In this document: positions 55,386 through 64,000 of the stretch, in pieces
Numbering within the stretch: position 1 is the first letter of the stretch
Layout of the letters: each line of letters opens with the position of its first letter
Source of the DNA: Rebecca billardiae RCC1528
Taxonomy: Eukaryota; Haptophyta
DNA: 64,000 bases
NCBI GenBank assembly: GCA_965240325.2
Contig: OZ251252.1
Span: forward strand, 620,001-684,000
Direction of reading: 5' to 3'
Position numbers and translations under genes: made by a program
The notes under the pieces: model-generated
What the model saw: the letters and a program-made list of their open reading frames with translations, nothing else
Databases searched by the model: none
What the model was told of the DNA's origin: nothing

Positions 55386-55775
55386 AGAGGTTGTCAGGGC
55401 GGAGTGCGGCTGTGCGTTGTGACGGTGCCAGCTTCTCGTCGCCGGCGTCGCACTTGTCTCCAAGCGCGAATGCTGTGATGAGGAAGGTGCACAGCACGCG
55501 AACCTTGAGCGCCTGCAAGTACTTGAGGAACGGTTTGACGTACTTGCGCATGATGCGAACGCCCTGCCAATAACACCATCCGCGGGTGGAAGGGAGTGCG
55601 GGTGGGTGAGCGATGTACAAGTGCGCAGGGCACCACGTGGGTTGGCGTGGGCACGTTTGCAGAGTGCCTGCCGACCAACCCAGGGGAACACCGAACGTCC
55701 CGGACACTCGCGCAGATGGCGCGTGTCGGCGCGTACCGCTCCAACACAGACAAGTGGGCGTTCCTGGCAGAACGT

Positions 55776-55811
<36 letters not shown>

Positions 55812-58387
55812 TGGTGGCGGCGAGGGCGGTGGCGAGGGCGGTGGCGGCGGCGGCGGCAGCATAGGTGGCGGGGAGGGCGGCGGCGAGCGCGGCGGTGGCG
55901 GTGGCGGGGAGGGTGGCGGCGTGGGTGGCGGTGCGTCTGGGAGCGTCGCCGGCGTGACGGCAGGATAGCCGTGCGTGCCACCCGGGTGCCACATCTGCGT
56001 GGAGGAGACATCCCTGCAAGCAAGTGTCGATGGTACCAATGCGCGGTGACGGGGTGAGGGCACAGACGAACACGTGGCATCGTCAGCGGCGGGCAGGGCA
56101 AGCGTGGCGCTGCGTCGGATCGCCAGGGGCACGCGAGGACAGGCAATGCACGAGCGCAGCCACCTCTCTGCCTCTCCTGTCCCTCAGGCAGCGCTCGCGT
56201 GGCTGGTGAGAATACGGAGCACCGCCACCGGCCACCAGCACCCCTGGCCGGCCAGCCTCAGTGATGGTCGCACGTACAATATAAACAGAGCCGCCATGAG
56301 GCCGATCTCAGTCGGAAGGGTGCCATCGAACGAGTTGGTGGACACATCCCTGCGCAGCGTGTGGTGGTGTGCACAGACACACGCGAGTGGGCGGTCAGGC
56401 TCAGCAGGGCAAGCGCCGCGCGGTGCGCTCGCGCGGGCTGGCAAGAATAGGTAGCACCACCACCACCAGCACCCCTGGCCGGCCAGCCTCAGTGATGGTC
56501 GCAGCACATACATGAACTCCAGACGCATCAAGAGGCCGATCTCAGTCGGAAGGGTGCCATCGAACGAGTTGGTGGACACATCCCTGCGCAGCGTGTGGTG
56601 GTGTGCACAGACACACAGCACGCGAGTGGGTGGTCAGGCTCAGCAGGGCAAGCGCCGCGCGGTGCGCTCGCGCGGGCTGGCAAGAATAGGGTAGCACCAC
56701 CACCACCCGAGCACCCCTGGCCGGCCAGCCTCAGTGATGGTCGCACGTACAATGAATAAGTTATAGCCGCCATGAGGCCGATCTCAGTCGGAAGGGTGCC
56801 ATCGAACGAGTTGGTGGACACAAGCCTGCGCAGCGTGTGGTGGTGTGCACAGACGCACAGCACACGAGTTGGCGGTCAGGCTCAGCAGGGCGAGCGCCGC
56901 GCGGTGCGCTCGCGTCAGCTGGCAAGAATAGGTAGCACCACCACCACCAGCACCCCTGGCCGGCCCGCCTCAGTGATGGTCGCACGTACATGAACTCCAG
57001 ACGCGTCAAGAGGCCGATCTCACTTGGAAGGGTGCCATCGAACGAGTTGGTGGACACATCCCTGCGCAGCGTGTGGTGGCGTGCACAGACGCACAGCACG
57101 CGAGTGGGCGGTCAGGCTCAGCAGGGCAAGCGCCGCGCGGTGCGCTCGCGCGAGCTGGCAAGAATAGGTACCACCACCACCACCAGCACCCCTGGCCGGC
57201 CAGCCTCAGTGATGGTCGCACGTACAAGCCAAACATAGCCGTCAAGAGGCCGATCTCACTTGGAAGGGCGCCATTGAACGAGTTGGAGGACACATCCCTG
57301 CGCAGCGTGTGGTGGCGTGCACAGACGCACAGCACGCGAGTGGGCGGTCAGGCTCAGCAGGGCAAGCGCCGCGCGGTGCGCTCGCGCGAGCTGGCAAGAA
57401 TAGGTACCACCACCACCACCAGCACCCCTGGCCGGCCAGCCTCAGTGATGGTCGCACGTACAATGAAAGCATAGCCGTCAAGAGGCCGATCTCACTTGGA
57501 AGGGCGCCATTGAACGAGTTGGTGGACACATCCCTGCGCAGCGTGTGGTGGCGTGCACAGACGCACAGCACGCGAATGGGCGGTCAGGCTCAGCAGGGCG
57601 AGCGCCGCGCGGTGCGCTCGCGCGGGCTGGCAAGAATAGGTAGCACCACCACCACCAGCACCCATGGCCGGCCCGCCTCAGTGATGGTCGCACGTACAAT
57701 GAACGCATCGCCGTCAAGAGGCCGATCTCACTTGGAATGGTGCCATCGAACGAGTTGGTGGACACATCCCTGCGCAGCGTAGTGTGGCGTGCGAACACAG
57801 TGGGCAGGCAAAGAAGACGGGCCGCGTCAGCACACGCTTCCCGTCCGTCGCAGCTGCCTACGGTATGGCCAGTGCGCGTCATATCGCCGCTGCGTGCTCA
57901 CTGGCTGGCTGGCTGGCTGGCCCCGCGCGCGCCGCGACGTGCGCGTACAGCTGGGTCAGGGCAAACAGCGTCCCGATGTCAGTTGGGATCGTGCCAGTGT
58001 AGAAGGGGGCAGTCACCTGGCTCACCTGCGCACGTGCGCCGCGCGCGCCGCGCACATGGTGGGCCAGGCGGCCGTGCGGCGAGCGCGTCATCGCTCCTCG
58101 CGGCAGCGCATGCAGAATGCCATCGCCTGCATGTGTGGCATGGCCGCTCGACGGCTCGCGCGCCATGAGCCAAGGACAAGGTTCGTCGCGCCGCCGCGAT
58201 GGGCGCGGGCGCCTACTCGCGCACGCGCGACAGCCGCTGCACGCACGTCGATGCGTGTGCACGCAGCCGGGTTGTTGATGCAGTCCGTGTACGCGGTGCT
58301 GGACTCGAAAGCGGCGGCAGCCGCGCCCGTCGCCAGCAGACTCATCACGAGCGCGACACCCATGGCAAGCCGCATGCCCGTCGTCAT
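55357..58387 (-). CDS. secreted or membrane LRR protein, one LRR per exon, 402 aa, 11 exons
   Basis: Exons on the minus strand: 58387-58247, 58025-57949, 57769-57698, 57533-57462, 57297-57226, 57061-56990, 56825-56751, 56583-56512, 56349-56278, 56013-55737, 55563-55357; all GT-AG and in frame. Exon 1 is a signal peptide plus a Cys cap (YTDCINNPAACTRID). Exon 2 gives the first repeat (FYTGTIPTDIGTLFALTQL). Exons 3-9 each encode one LRR of the plant-like LxGxIP class, LDVSTNSFDGTLPTEIGLL type, 24 residues (25 in exon 7), with all introns cutting the same Leu codon. Exon 10 is a Pro-rich SPPP linker of about 60 residues. Exon 11 has a basic amphipathic helix (RIMRKYVKPFLKYLQALK), a short hydrophobic run and a Ser-rich tail. 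Function is unknown; cell-surface binding is plausible. The last two exons are less certain than the LRR part. Confidence 0.75.
56226..57775 (-). repeat. tandem array of exon-intron units (about 236 bp each) in the LRR gene
   Basis: Seven LRR exons start 236, 236, 236, 236, 242 and 234 bases apart. Introns are as similar as the exons; they share a GTACGTGCGACC-type start, a GTGG-rich tract and a CACACGCTGCGCAG-type end. Whole units have been duplicated. Confidence 0.93.
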
Positions 58388-58489
58388 GCGCCGAAATCTT
58401 GCTCCCGTGACTGAATTCAGAATGAAGTACTCACAAGGGTGGTGTCATGCAAGTGGTCGTACGTGATTGACGACGGCTTATTATTATTA

Positions 58490-60745
58490 CAGGTGCTATG
58501 GCCTATTTCTGGACGATGCCGTTTTCTGGACAAGCGCGTGGCCATGGTGAAGCGCACCGACGAGTCGCCCGCCAAGCGGCGCAAGACGCCAGCAGCGCGC
58601 ATCGCCAACCCCCGGAACCAGGCGGAGTACGCCATGAACAAGTCCAACCACGACGAGAAGCAGCGGCAGCTGCGCACGGCGCTGAAGTGGTGCCGCGATG
58701 AGGCAGACGCGGGGCGTGCGAAGGGCGCGGTCGACCGCGCGATCAGCTCGGATCGGTGGCCCGCCTTCATCACGTCTACCTCAGCCCGCCGGACACGACG
58801 GGGCTGACGCAGCCGCTCGACCAGATCAACCAGGTGCTGCACTACTACTGCTCGGTGAGTACCAAGAATTGGGCGCGCTACCAGCAGTCGAAGCTGCTCG
58901 CGCAGCGCATGCGCGAGGTGCGCGCCGATCTCGGCGACGATGAGATCAACCTCGAGGATGCAGTCGACGGCGACGGCGATGACGACGATGATGAGGGCGG
59001 CAGCGACGACGACGGCGACGGGGGCGACGACTCCGCCGAGGAGGGGCGGCGACGCGGCGCGGGCGAGGGCGCGAAGAAGTCTCTCTCGAAGCGCGACTTC
59101 CACCTTCTCCTGGGCACTCGTGGGAGGGCTTCTGTAAGAAAGAGAGCGTCATCGGCGCCTTCAAGCGCTGCGGCATCACCGCGAGCGGCGTCGACATCGG
59201 CTTGATGCAGCAGGACAAGTTCGCGGTCGCCGATCTGCTACTCCACCCCGAGCGCGTGTTCGAGGCTGCTCCCGCGGCCGCGGAGGGCGCCGGCCACCGC
59301 GGTGCGGTGCGCCGCGCGATCGACTACGGCGCCGGTGGCATCCCGGCCGAGTACACGCCCGTGTCCTCCACCCACCGTGCCGGCTCGACGCTCGACCTGC
59401 ATCACCGTCTCTCCGAGCAGCAGACGGTGATCGAGAGCCTCCGTGCTCAGATCAAGTGGCACGAGACGACGGTCAAGATGCCCAACGCCGAGGAGGCGGA
59501 GGCGCTGCTGCCGTTCGACGTCGTGGGCAAGAAGGTCGAGGGCGGCCGGAAGCGCGCAAACAAGGAGAAGTTCGGTTCGGCCGAGCTGGTCTGCTTCCTC
59601 GAGGGCCAGGAGGCAGCCGATCAGGCGGCTGTGACGGCGGCCGCCGATGCCGAGGCAAAGCGCGCTGCGAAGGCGGCACGGCGCGCCGAGACCGAGGCCG
59701 CGGCAGCTGCGAACGTCGACCAGCGCGATGCGCTCGAGCGCGCCTTCAAGGCCTGCGAGAGGGCGCGCGCCAACTCGGCTGAGCCATGCGCGTGCGGCGC
59801 AGATTCGGCCGCGACGTGCACGTGCCGGACGCATCACTTCTGTCCGCATTGTAGGCGCGTGCAGAAGACGGCATGCAAGAAGCAGAAGTGCCAGCCGCAT
59901 CTCGTGGGTGCGCCTTCGGAGGCTGTCATCGACATCGACACGACGATCACGATGGATGACGCTTAGACCCTAGCAGTAGGTTTGTATCACGGGGGTAGCT
60001 GTCGTTAACGACTCGCCGCAGCGGAGTGATGACAAGCCTAGTCTTTGATAGATGATCGGCCGGGACGAGACTGCTCGGGTACTCGTCTGTCTCGTGTGTC
60101 ACGGCCGGTGGCTCCGCGCCGAGCGGCATGATCCGGACACAGGGGCGTCAGCATGCCGACGCCGACGGCGCGCCGCTTCAGGCCGCGCGCAGCAGCGCAC
60201 GGTTACCCCGGAGTGGGTGGCGACGCTGTCGCAGGAGGGCGTGAGCTCACAGAACTGGTGATCTAGCACATGGTCGGCTGATGAGACTGATCGCGTGCAG
60301 AGCTGAGCTATCAGATAGCTGCATGACAACGCGGGTGCTTTGTGAGAACGCGTAGCATGTGCCAGGCACCGAACGCAGGTGAATGGACTAGTGGAGCAGA
60401 GAACGCGTGGTATATGCCTGGACTAGGTCGTCAAGTAAGTCCAGCGAGCTACTGCGGCCCTTCCTGTCCGGTCTCAAGCATTCCTGGCCCACCCAACATG
60501 CGCGCACAGCTTCACGACCGCACGTCCACGGTTTGTCCAGAAAACGGCATGTGCCGACCAGATCTGGGCTATGACGAAGTCGAGCACGTTGCTCACCAAC
60601 GCGATGGCCGATGACGATGAGACTTCGTGTGCCTACCTTTAACTCCACGCTGGTTCGCGTGGTGGCATCGTGGGCGGGCTAGTCCGCCATGGCTGGACGT
60701 GAGAGCTACTTGGATTTTCCGTCCAGAAATAGGCCATAGCACCTG
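58490..60745 (+). mobile_element. pogo-like (Tc1/mariner superfamily) DNA transposon, 2256 bp, defective
   Basis: Perfect 26-bp terminal inverted repeats beginning CAGGTGCTATGGCC lie at 58490-58515 and 60720-60745, flanked on both sides by TA. A second inverted pair reading ATGCCGTTTTCTGGACAA lies at 58516 onward and, reversed, near 60535-60552. The TA duplication, the CAG start and the DDE-1-type protein remnant (58544-59966) fit the pogo branch. The 3' 780 bp (59967-60745) is noncoding. Confidence 0.88.
58544..59966 (+). pseudogene. transposase remnant of the pogo-like element
   Basis: Three pieces in different frames. Piece A (58544-58807) starts MVKRTDESPAKRRK and is basic and helical, like an N-terminal DNA-binding part. 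Piece B (about 58756-59110) contains HVYLSPPDTTGLTQPLDQIN, matching the end of the DDE-1 catalytic domain (PPxTTxLxQPLD), then an Asp-rich tract. Piece C begins by frameshift near 59103-59127 with HSWEGFCKKESVIGAFKRCG and continues to 59966. It includes a Cys/His cluster near the end (CACGAD...CTCRTHHFCPHC) that may bind zinc. The section with the first two catalytic Asp residues is missing between A and B, so the protein cannot be active. The frames were not repaired here. Confidence 0.8.
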
Positions 60746-60767
60746 TACGTACGTTTGTTGCTCTGCT

Positions 60768-60819
60768 GTGTGCCAACCTCGGCAACCTCGGGCTCGAGTT
60801 GTTGACGGAGCTCATCGTC
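60768..60819 (+). repeat. direct repeat flanking the foldback region, left copy
   Basis: Starts GTGTGCCAACCTCGGCAACC and ends in GACGGAGCTCATCGTC. It matches 63151-63196 except for a 6-base difference in the middle. Confidence 0.85.
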
Positions 60820-60882
60820 AACTTTATTCCGCGGGGGGGGCACCACAGACCCTTTCTCCCAGCATGGCCACGTAGACCGAGG

Positions 60883-61641
60883 ATGCCCAGCGTCGCCACG
60901 AACACCGAGCCCGAGGGGACTTTCCCCGGCGAGCTGCGCTTCTCCGACCGCGCACTGTGTGACGGATCGAAGCGCACCGCCGCGGATGGCCTCTCGCGCT
61001 GGTGGACCATCACGCTTGCGGATGGCACGCGGCTGACGCACTCCATCGCCAGGACGGCCACGCAGGAGGCTGGCCCTGCTTCTCCACAGGGAAAAACCGC
61101 CGGCCCCCGCCGGCGGCGCAAGGGAGGTCGTGGCGTGCCTCCTACTGCTCCCCCGCGGACCGCCCAGCACGCAGCGCGCACGCCGGCCTCGCCGGTGCGC
61201 CCGCCCGCCGCGCAGGGCTCGGACGCTGAGGCGCTGCAGGCGAACGACGAGCAGCAGCACTCTCAGAAGCGGAAGAAGAAGCCCCGGCGTGGGAAGCGCG
61301 GGCAACGGCGCGACGCCGAGGGCCGACGGATTCGTTCTCCATCGAGCCGTCGCTCCTCGACGCGCCGCGCCGTCAAGGAACGCCAGGCGCGCAAGGCGGC
61401 GCGCCTGGCACCGACCGCTGCACCCACGCCAGTCCCTGCTGCCCCGCTCCACGAGGACCGAGACTCGCCCCCGGGCGACGACTTGGACGACGAGGAGCTG
61501 CCGCAGCAGCGGACGAAGCGCACCCTGGACGACGCCGCAGCGCCAGCCGCCGCCAGCCAGCCAGCTGGCTCGAGCGGCAAGCGCGTACGCGACCGCCCGG
61601 GGAGCACGGGGCAGGTACGACCAGCTGCTACCAGCGGCTGA
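60883..61641 (+). CDS. hypothetical basic low-complexity protein, 252 aa
   Basis: Not recognised. The open frame begins upstream at 60799, but the ATG at 60883 (MPSVATNTEPEG) is the better start. Residues 1-60 look folded (LSRWWTITLADGTRLTHSIA). The rest is Arg/Lys/Pro-rich with a KRKKKPRRGKRGQRR patch that could be a nuclear signal or bind nucleic acid, then an acidic GDDLDDEEL. It lies between a DNA transposon and a large palindrome, so it may be part of a mobile element rather than a host gene. Confidence 0.35.
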   Translation: MPSVATNTEPEGTFPGELRFSDRALCDGSKRTAADGLSRWWTITLADGTRLTHSIARTATQEAGPASPQGKTAGPRRRRKGGRGVPPTAPPRTAQHAARTPASPVRPPAAQGSDAEALQANDEQQHSQKRKKKPRRGKRGQRRDAEGRRIRSPSSRRSSTRRAVKERQARKAARLAPTAAPTPVPAAPLHEDRDSPPGDDLDDEELPQQRTKRTLDDAAAPAAASQPAGSSGKRVRDRPGSTGQVRPAATSG

Positions 61642-61745
61642 GACTGCCAGCTGACATCCGGACCTGCACCATCGCCCTCGCTCGGGGCACAGCAGGGCCA
61701 TGCGAGCCGCGCAGCGCAGGTGGATCGCGCTCCAGCAGCTCAAGG

Positions 61746-63104
61746 CCGCGCTCAAGCTTTACGATCGCGGTGCAGGCTATGCTCTGCCACCAACGCCGAC
61801 TTCGTGTCGACGATCGGGCACTGCCGCCGACGAATCAGGAGACCCGCGTCGTCCTACCTGTGTCGTTAAATCATAGAATGAGTCTGCAGCCAAGCCGTTA
61901 CACGGCACCCTCCGCCTGCGGCGGAGGGTCTGAGGGCGGAAGAGTGGCTGCGGGCGTGCTTCGCCCGTGAGCCCAGGGTGCCCAGCTGTGGCGGCCTGCG
62001 TGAGCTTTTTGCGGCCGGATGTGATCGTTCGAAGGCGCAAACGCGGCTGCGAGTGATCCGGAGACATATCAGCTGGCCGCATGCAAGCGCCCAGCCTGGT
62101 AGCTCACCTTCTCGTCGCCTCACCACTGGGGCGTACGCTCGGTGACTCGGCAAGCCGCAGCGCGCGTGTGGCGACTCAGGGCGAGAGAGGGGATGACAGG
62201 TAATGTTTGCGCTGAGAGCAGGCCGGGGCATGGTTAGTAAAGACCGGCTACCCACTTCGCGCGCTTCATTGCACTGCACCATCGACCGTGAGCGCGCCTG
62301 GAAGAAGGCGTCACAAAGATGCCGTGCGAGAAGACCGCCATCTCGGAGACTTTGGTCTTTGGACGCTTCTTGGTCGACTCCTGAATACCCTTTTCACCGT
62401 GGGCTGCAGGCCGTTGTCCACACACCAAGAACGGTCGGCGCGGGGAGCCAAAGTTGGACGAGCGCAGACGCGCTCAAAAACCTACGTGAGAGCAGTGCAG
62501 TCACCGCGGAAAAACCGGCCGAGATGGCGGTCTTCTCGCACGGCGTCTTTGTGACGCCTTCTTCCAGGCGCGCTCACGGTCGATGGTGCAGTGCAATGAA
62601 GCGCGCGAAGTGCGCAGCCGGTCTTTACTAACCATGCCCCGGCCTGCTCTCAGCGCAAACTTTACCTGTCATCTCCTCTCTCGCCCTGAGTCGCCACACG
62701 CGTGCTGCGGCTTGCCGAGTCACCGAGCGTACGCCCCAGTGGTGAGGCGACGAGAACATGAGCTACCAAGCGGAGCGCTTGCATGCGGCCAGCTGACGTG
62801 TCTCCGGATCACTCGCAGCCGCGTTTGCGCCTTCGAACGATCACATGCGGCCGTCGTGCCGCCCCCAAGAGTCGCACCAGCGAACCACGGGCGAAGCACG
62901 CCCGCATGACCTTCCGCCCTCAGACCCTCCGCCGGAGGCGGAGGGTGCCGTGTAACGGCTTGGCTGCAGACTCATTCTATGATTTAACGACACAGGTAGG
63001 ACGGCGCAGGTCTCCTGATTCGTCGTCGGCAGTGCCCGATCGTCGACACGAAGTCGGCGCTGGTGGCAGAGCATAGCCTGAACCGCGATCGAATGGCTTG
63101 AGCG
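61746..63104. repeat. large foldback palindrome, arms about 600 bp
   Basis: The left arm 61746-62346 and right arm 62519-63104 are near-perfect reverse complements with a few indels, separated by a 172-bp spacer. No protein is encoded; the matching open frames in the two arms are mirror images. Structure resembles foldback elements. A direct repeat lies outside both sides (60768-60819 and 63151-63196). Confidence 0.92.
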
Positions 63105-63150
63105 CGGGGGGGGGGCACGCCCGGATTTAACCGTGTGCCCGGATTTAACC

Positions 63151-63196
63151 GTGTGCCAACCTCGGCAACCTCGAATTGTTGACGGAGCTCATCGTC
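63151..63196 (+). repeat. direct repeat flanking the foldback region, right copy
   Basis: See 60768-60819. Directly upstream the 18-mer CCCGGATTTAACCGTGTG occurs twice in tandem. Confidence 0.85.
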
Positions 63197-63240
63197 GTGT
63201 CTTGCTGTATTTGTCAGTAGGGATGAAATAAGGGGTTAAG

Positions 63241-63735
63241 CCACTATAACTGTCAGGCAGCCGCCATCGTGCGGCGACGTGCCCACGGCCGACGTGCGCG
63301 AATTTGTGCGACGGCGGCAGCGACGAGGTCGCGGTCCCCGGCCGCTCCGACGCGCTCTTGACTTCCGCGTGGGACGTGCGGAGGTCAAGAACCCATCCTA
63401 CTCGTCGCCGGTGCCAACCTCGCCGCTAGCGGCGTCGCACAAATTTGATGATTGGTACCTTGGGCATGGCCCGCGGCCCGCATGCCAGGTCCGCGCGGCG
63501 CTCGGTGGGCAAGCGAGCCAAGGGGCGCAGCGAGTCCGGTGCGGCTGTCGTACGGGTTGAGCGCAAGCGCTGAGTCGCAGCCGCGCGCGCGCCGCGCCGC
63601 TGGCGCCGGGTCGCCCGGGGGAGAAGGCGCAGCTGCAGTGCTCCCCTGCCATCACGCGATCCGCCGGCAGAAAGACCAGACTTTGCGCCGGGTTTTTAAC
63701 TCCGCGCGATCTGGGTAACCTGACAGTTATAGTGG
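63241..63735. mobile_element. possible MITE with 17-bp terminal inverted repeats
   Basis: CCACTATAACTGTCAGG (63241-63257) and its perfect reverse complement (63719-63735) bound a 495-bp segment. No clear target duplication is visible, so a chance or older structure is possible. The open frame inside (63279-63560) has no recognisable product. Confidence 0.5.
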
Positions 63736-64000
63736 CTCGGCCCTTTATGATGCGAGGATTCCCGCCCCGCCAGGAACAACGACGAGTTGTCGCGCACTCG
63801 CGCACCTCTGACAATGATGATGACTGGCGGAAGGCCCATGAATGATTGTCTGATCGCTTGGATTTGATGACGATCATCATGACGAATCACACCTGATATG
63901 ATTCACTTGGCTGCTACTAGCTAAGGATTGCTGATGATGATCATCGTCATGAATAATATCGGATATCCCACTGCTGTCCTGTGCCATAGGACTGGGTCCT
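63736..64000. other. end of window, no gene seen
   Basis: AT-richer DNA with many ATGATGATCATC-like words. No supported feature. Confidence 0.6.

Noticed and set aside
55596-56057. Gly-rich and Arg-rich plus-strand frames
   Set aside because: They are antisense to the Pro-rich exon 10 of the LRR gene.
56226-57775. CRISPR-like array
   Set aside because: The regular spacing is due to tandem exon-intron units encoding LRRs; the spacers are themselves repeats, and the window is eukaryotic.
62203-63076. Paired open frames in the palindrome arms
   Set aside because: They are mirror images caused by the inverted repeat and have no recognisable product.

Overview
The window looks like nuclear DNA of a GC-rich unicellular alga. 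The genes are very GC-rich with strong third-position GC, and introns are short and GC-rich: 11 of the 13 introns outside the LRR gene start with GTGCG. Protein families are eukaryotic: PX-amine oxidase, ACBP-PH, ENT, NHE and KEA antiporters, i-AAA FtsH, a RAP protein, a GT77-like transferase and PC-esterase. A haptophyte fits best as a guess from gene style. No rRNA or plastid marker is present to prove it, and another GC-rich alga is possible.

Layout. 1-2892: internally deleted copia retrotransposon. 3413-3704: long TA microsatellite. 3908-15477 (-): five-exon gene for a 3579-residue membrane-anchored repeat protein whose repeats resemble marine phage structural repeats. 17069-18622 (-): ENT nucleoside transporter. 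18834-19739 (-): alpha/beta hydrolase. 20062-23248 (-): NHE-type Na+/H+ exchanger. 23875-26199 (-): glycosyltransferase. 26647-28053 (-) and 28198-30955 (+): PC-esterase and KEA antiporter, head to head. 31806-34835 (-) and 35109-37725 (+): RAP protein and FtsH protease, head to head. 39741-41042 (-): unrecognised protein. 41397-44365 (-) and 44664-46829 (+): PIP-box protein and ACBP-PH protein, head to head. 47137-50200 (+): PX-amine oxidase. 50428-51021: MITE. 51176-52354 (+): TauD-like dioxygenase. 55357-58387 (-): LRR gene with one repeat per exon. 58490-60745: pogo-like transposon with a broken transposase. 60883-61641 (+): basic hypothetical protein. 61746-63104: large foldback palindrome. 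63241-63735: short TIR-bounded element.

Functional themes. The 17-38 kb stretch is a dense block of transport and membrane genes (ENT, NHE, KEA), secretory-pathway polysaccharide genes (GT77-like, PC-esterase) and probable organelle genes (RAP, FtsH). Three divergent pairs share intergenic spaces of 144-298 bp that are likely bidirectional promoters. The last 14 kb is repeat-rich and holds several inverted-repeat elements next to an LRR gene that is expanding by duplication of whole exon-intron units.

Multi-exon models were built by hand from GT-AG sites and reading-frame continuity; all joins keep frame. Exact start codons are inferred. Family calls rest on motifs read by eye, without database searches.
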